From Colwellia sp. (GTDB lineage: Bacteria; Pseudomonadota; Gammaproteobacteria; Enterobacterales; Alteromonadaceae): 15,607 nucleotides of DNA. A program made the translations under genes and the position numbers. How positions within the stretch are numbered: position 1 is the first letter of the stretch; each line of letters starts with the position of its first letter. Under the pieces are notes generated by a model. That model was not told the origin of the DNA, ran no database searches, and worked only from the letters and a program-made list of their open reading frames with translations. This document shows, in pieces, positions 15,564-15,607 of the stretch. The DNA lies in contig DPHE01000030.1 in assembly GCA_003521815.1 (NCBI GenBank), positions 35,751 through 51,357 of the forward strand, given 5' to 3'.

Positions 15564-15607
15564 AAGTTTAAAAGTTTAGAAGCTTAGCAACGAGGTAACG
15601 AGGTAAC
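15561..15607. repeat. Octamer tandem repeats downstream of rsxE
   Basis: Two 8-bp repeat families lie in tandem. TAAAAGTT is repeated exactly at 15561-15576, with a degenerate third copy (TAGAAGCT) to 15584. AACGAGGT is repeated at 15589-15604 and continues as AAC to the edge of the window. The first unit contains the rsxE stop codon. The array probably extends beyond the window. Confidence 0.7.

Overview
The window looks like chromosomal DNA of a marine gammaproteobacterium of the Alteromonadales, most likely Colwellia or a close relative. The evidence is AT-rich DNA, protein sequences close to the Escherichia coli orthologues in every gene, and the gene order. The assignment rests on recognition, not on a database search.

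Positions 1-9302 (minus strand) hold the translation and RNA-metabolism operon. In transcription order this is leader/attenuator, rimP, nusA, infB, rbfA, truB, rpsO and pnp; pnp is cut by the left edge. The proteins mature the 30S subunit (RimP, RbfA), control transcription elongation and termination (NusA), start translation (IF2), modify tRNA (TruB), form part of the 30S subunit (S15) and degrade RNA (PNPase). The non-coding parts carry much of the interest. They are a strong promoter and a leader of about 320 nt with two intrinsic terminators before rimP, a 268-bp branched palindromic element (MITE-like) between rimP and nusA, an 84-bp palindromic repeat plus a GC-rich hairpin between infB and rbfA, an internal promoter and leader hairpin before rpsO, a terminator after rpsO, and a long imperfect hairpin before pnp that resembles the RNase III target of E. 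coli pnp.

Positions 9303-9752 are the divergent intergenic region. It has no gene I can support, but it has a good sigma70-type promoter (9682-9710) facing right.

Positions 9753-15563 (plus strand) are the complete rsxABCDGE (rnfABCDGE) operon. It encodes the membrane electron-transfer complex that couples NADH/ferredoxin-type redox chemistry to ion movement and, in E. coli, keeps SoxR reduced. The genes are tightly packed with 1-bp and 11-bp overlaps, and all expected Fe-S cysteines and both flavin-attachment threonines are present. Octamer tandem repeats begin at the rsxE stop codon and run off the right edge.

No new multi-gene system is visible; every sizeable protein belongs to a known family. 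The best candidates for something under-described are the rimP-nusA leader with its competing hairpins and the two palindromic elements lodged inside a core operon.
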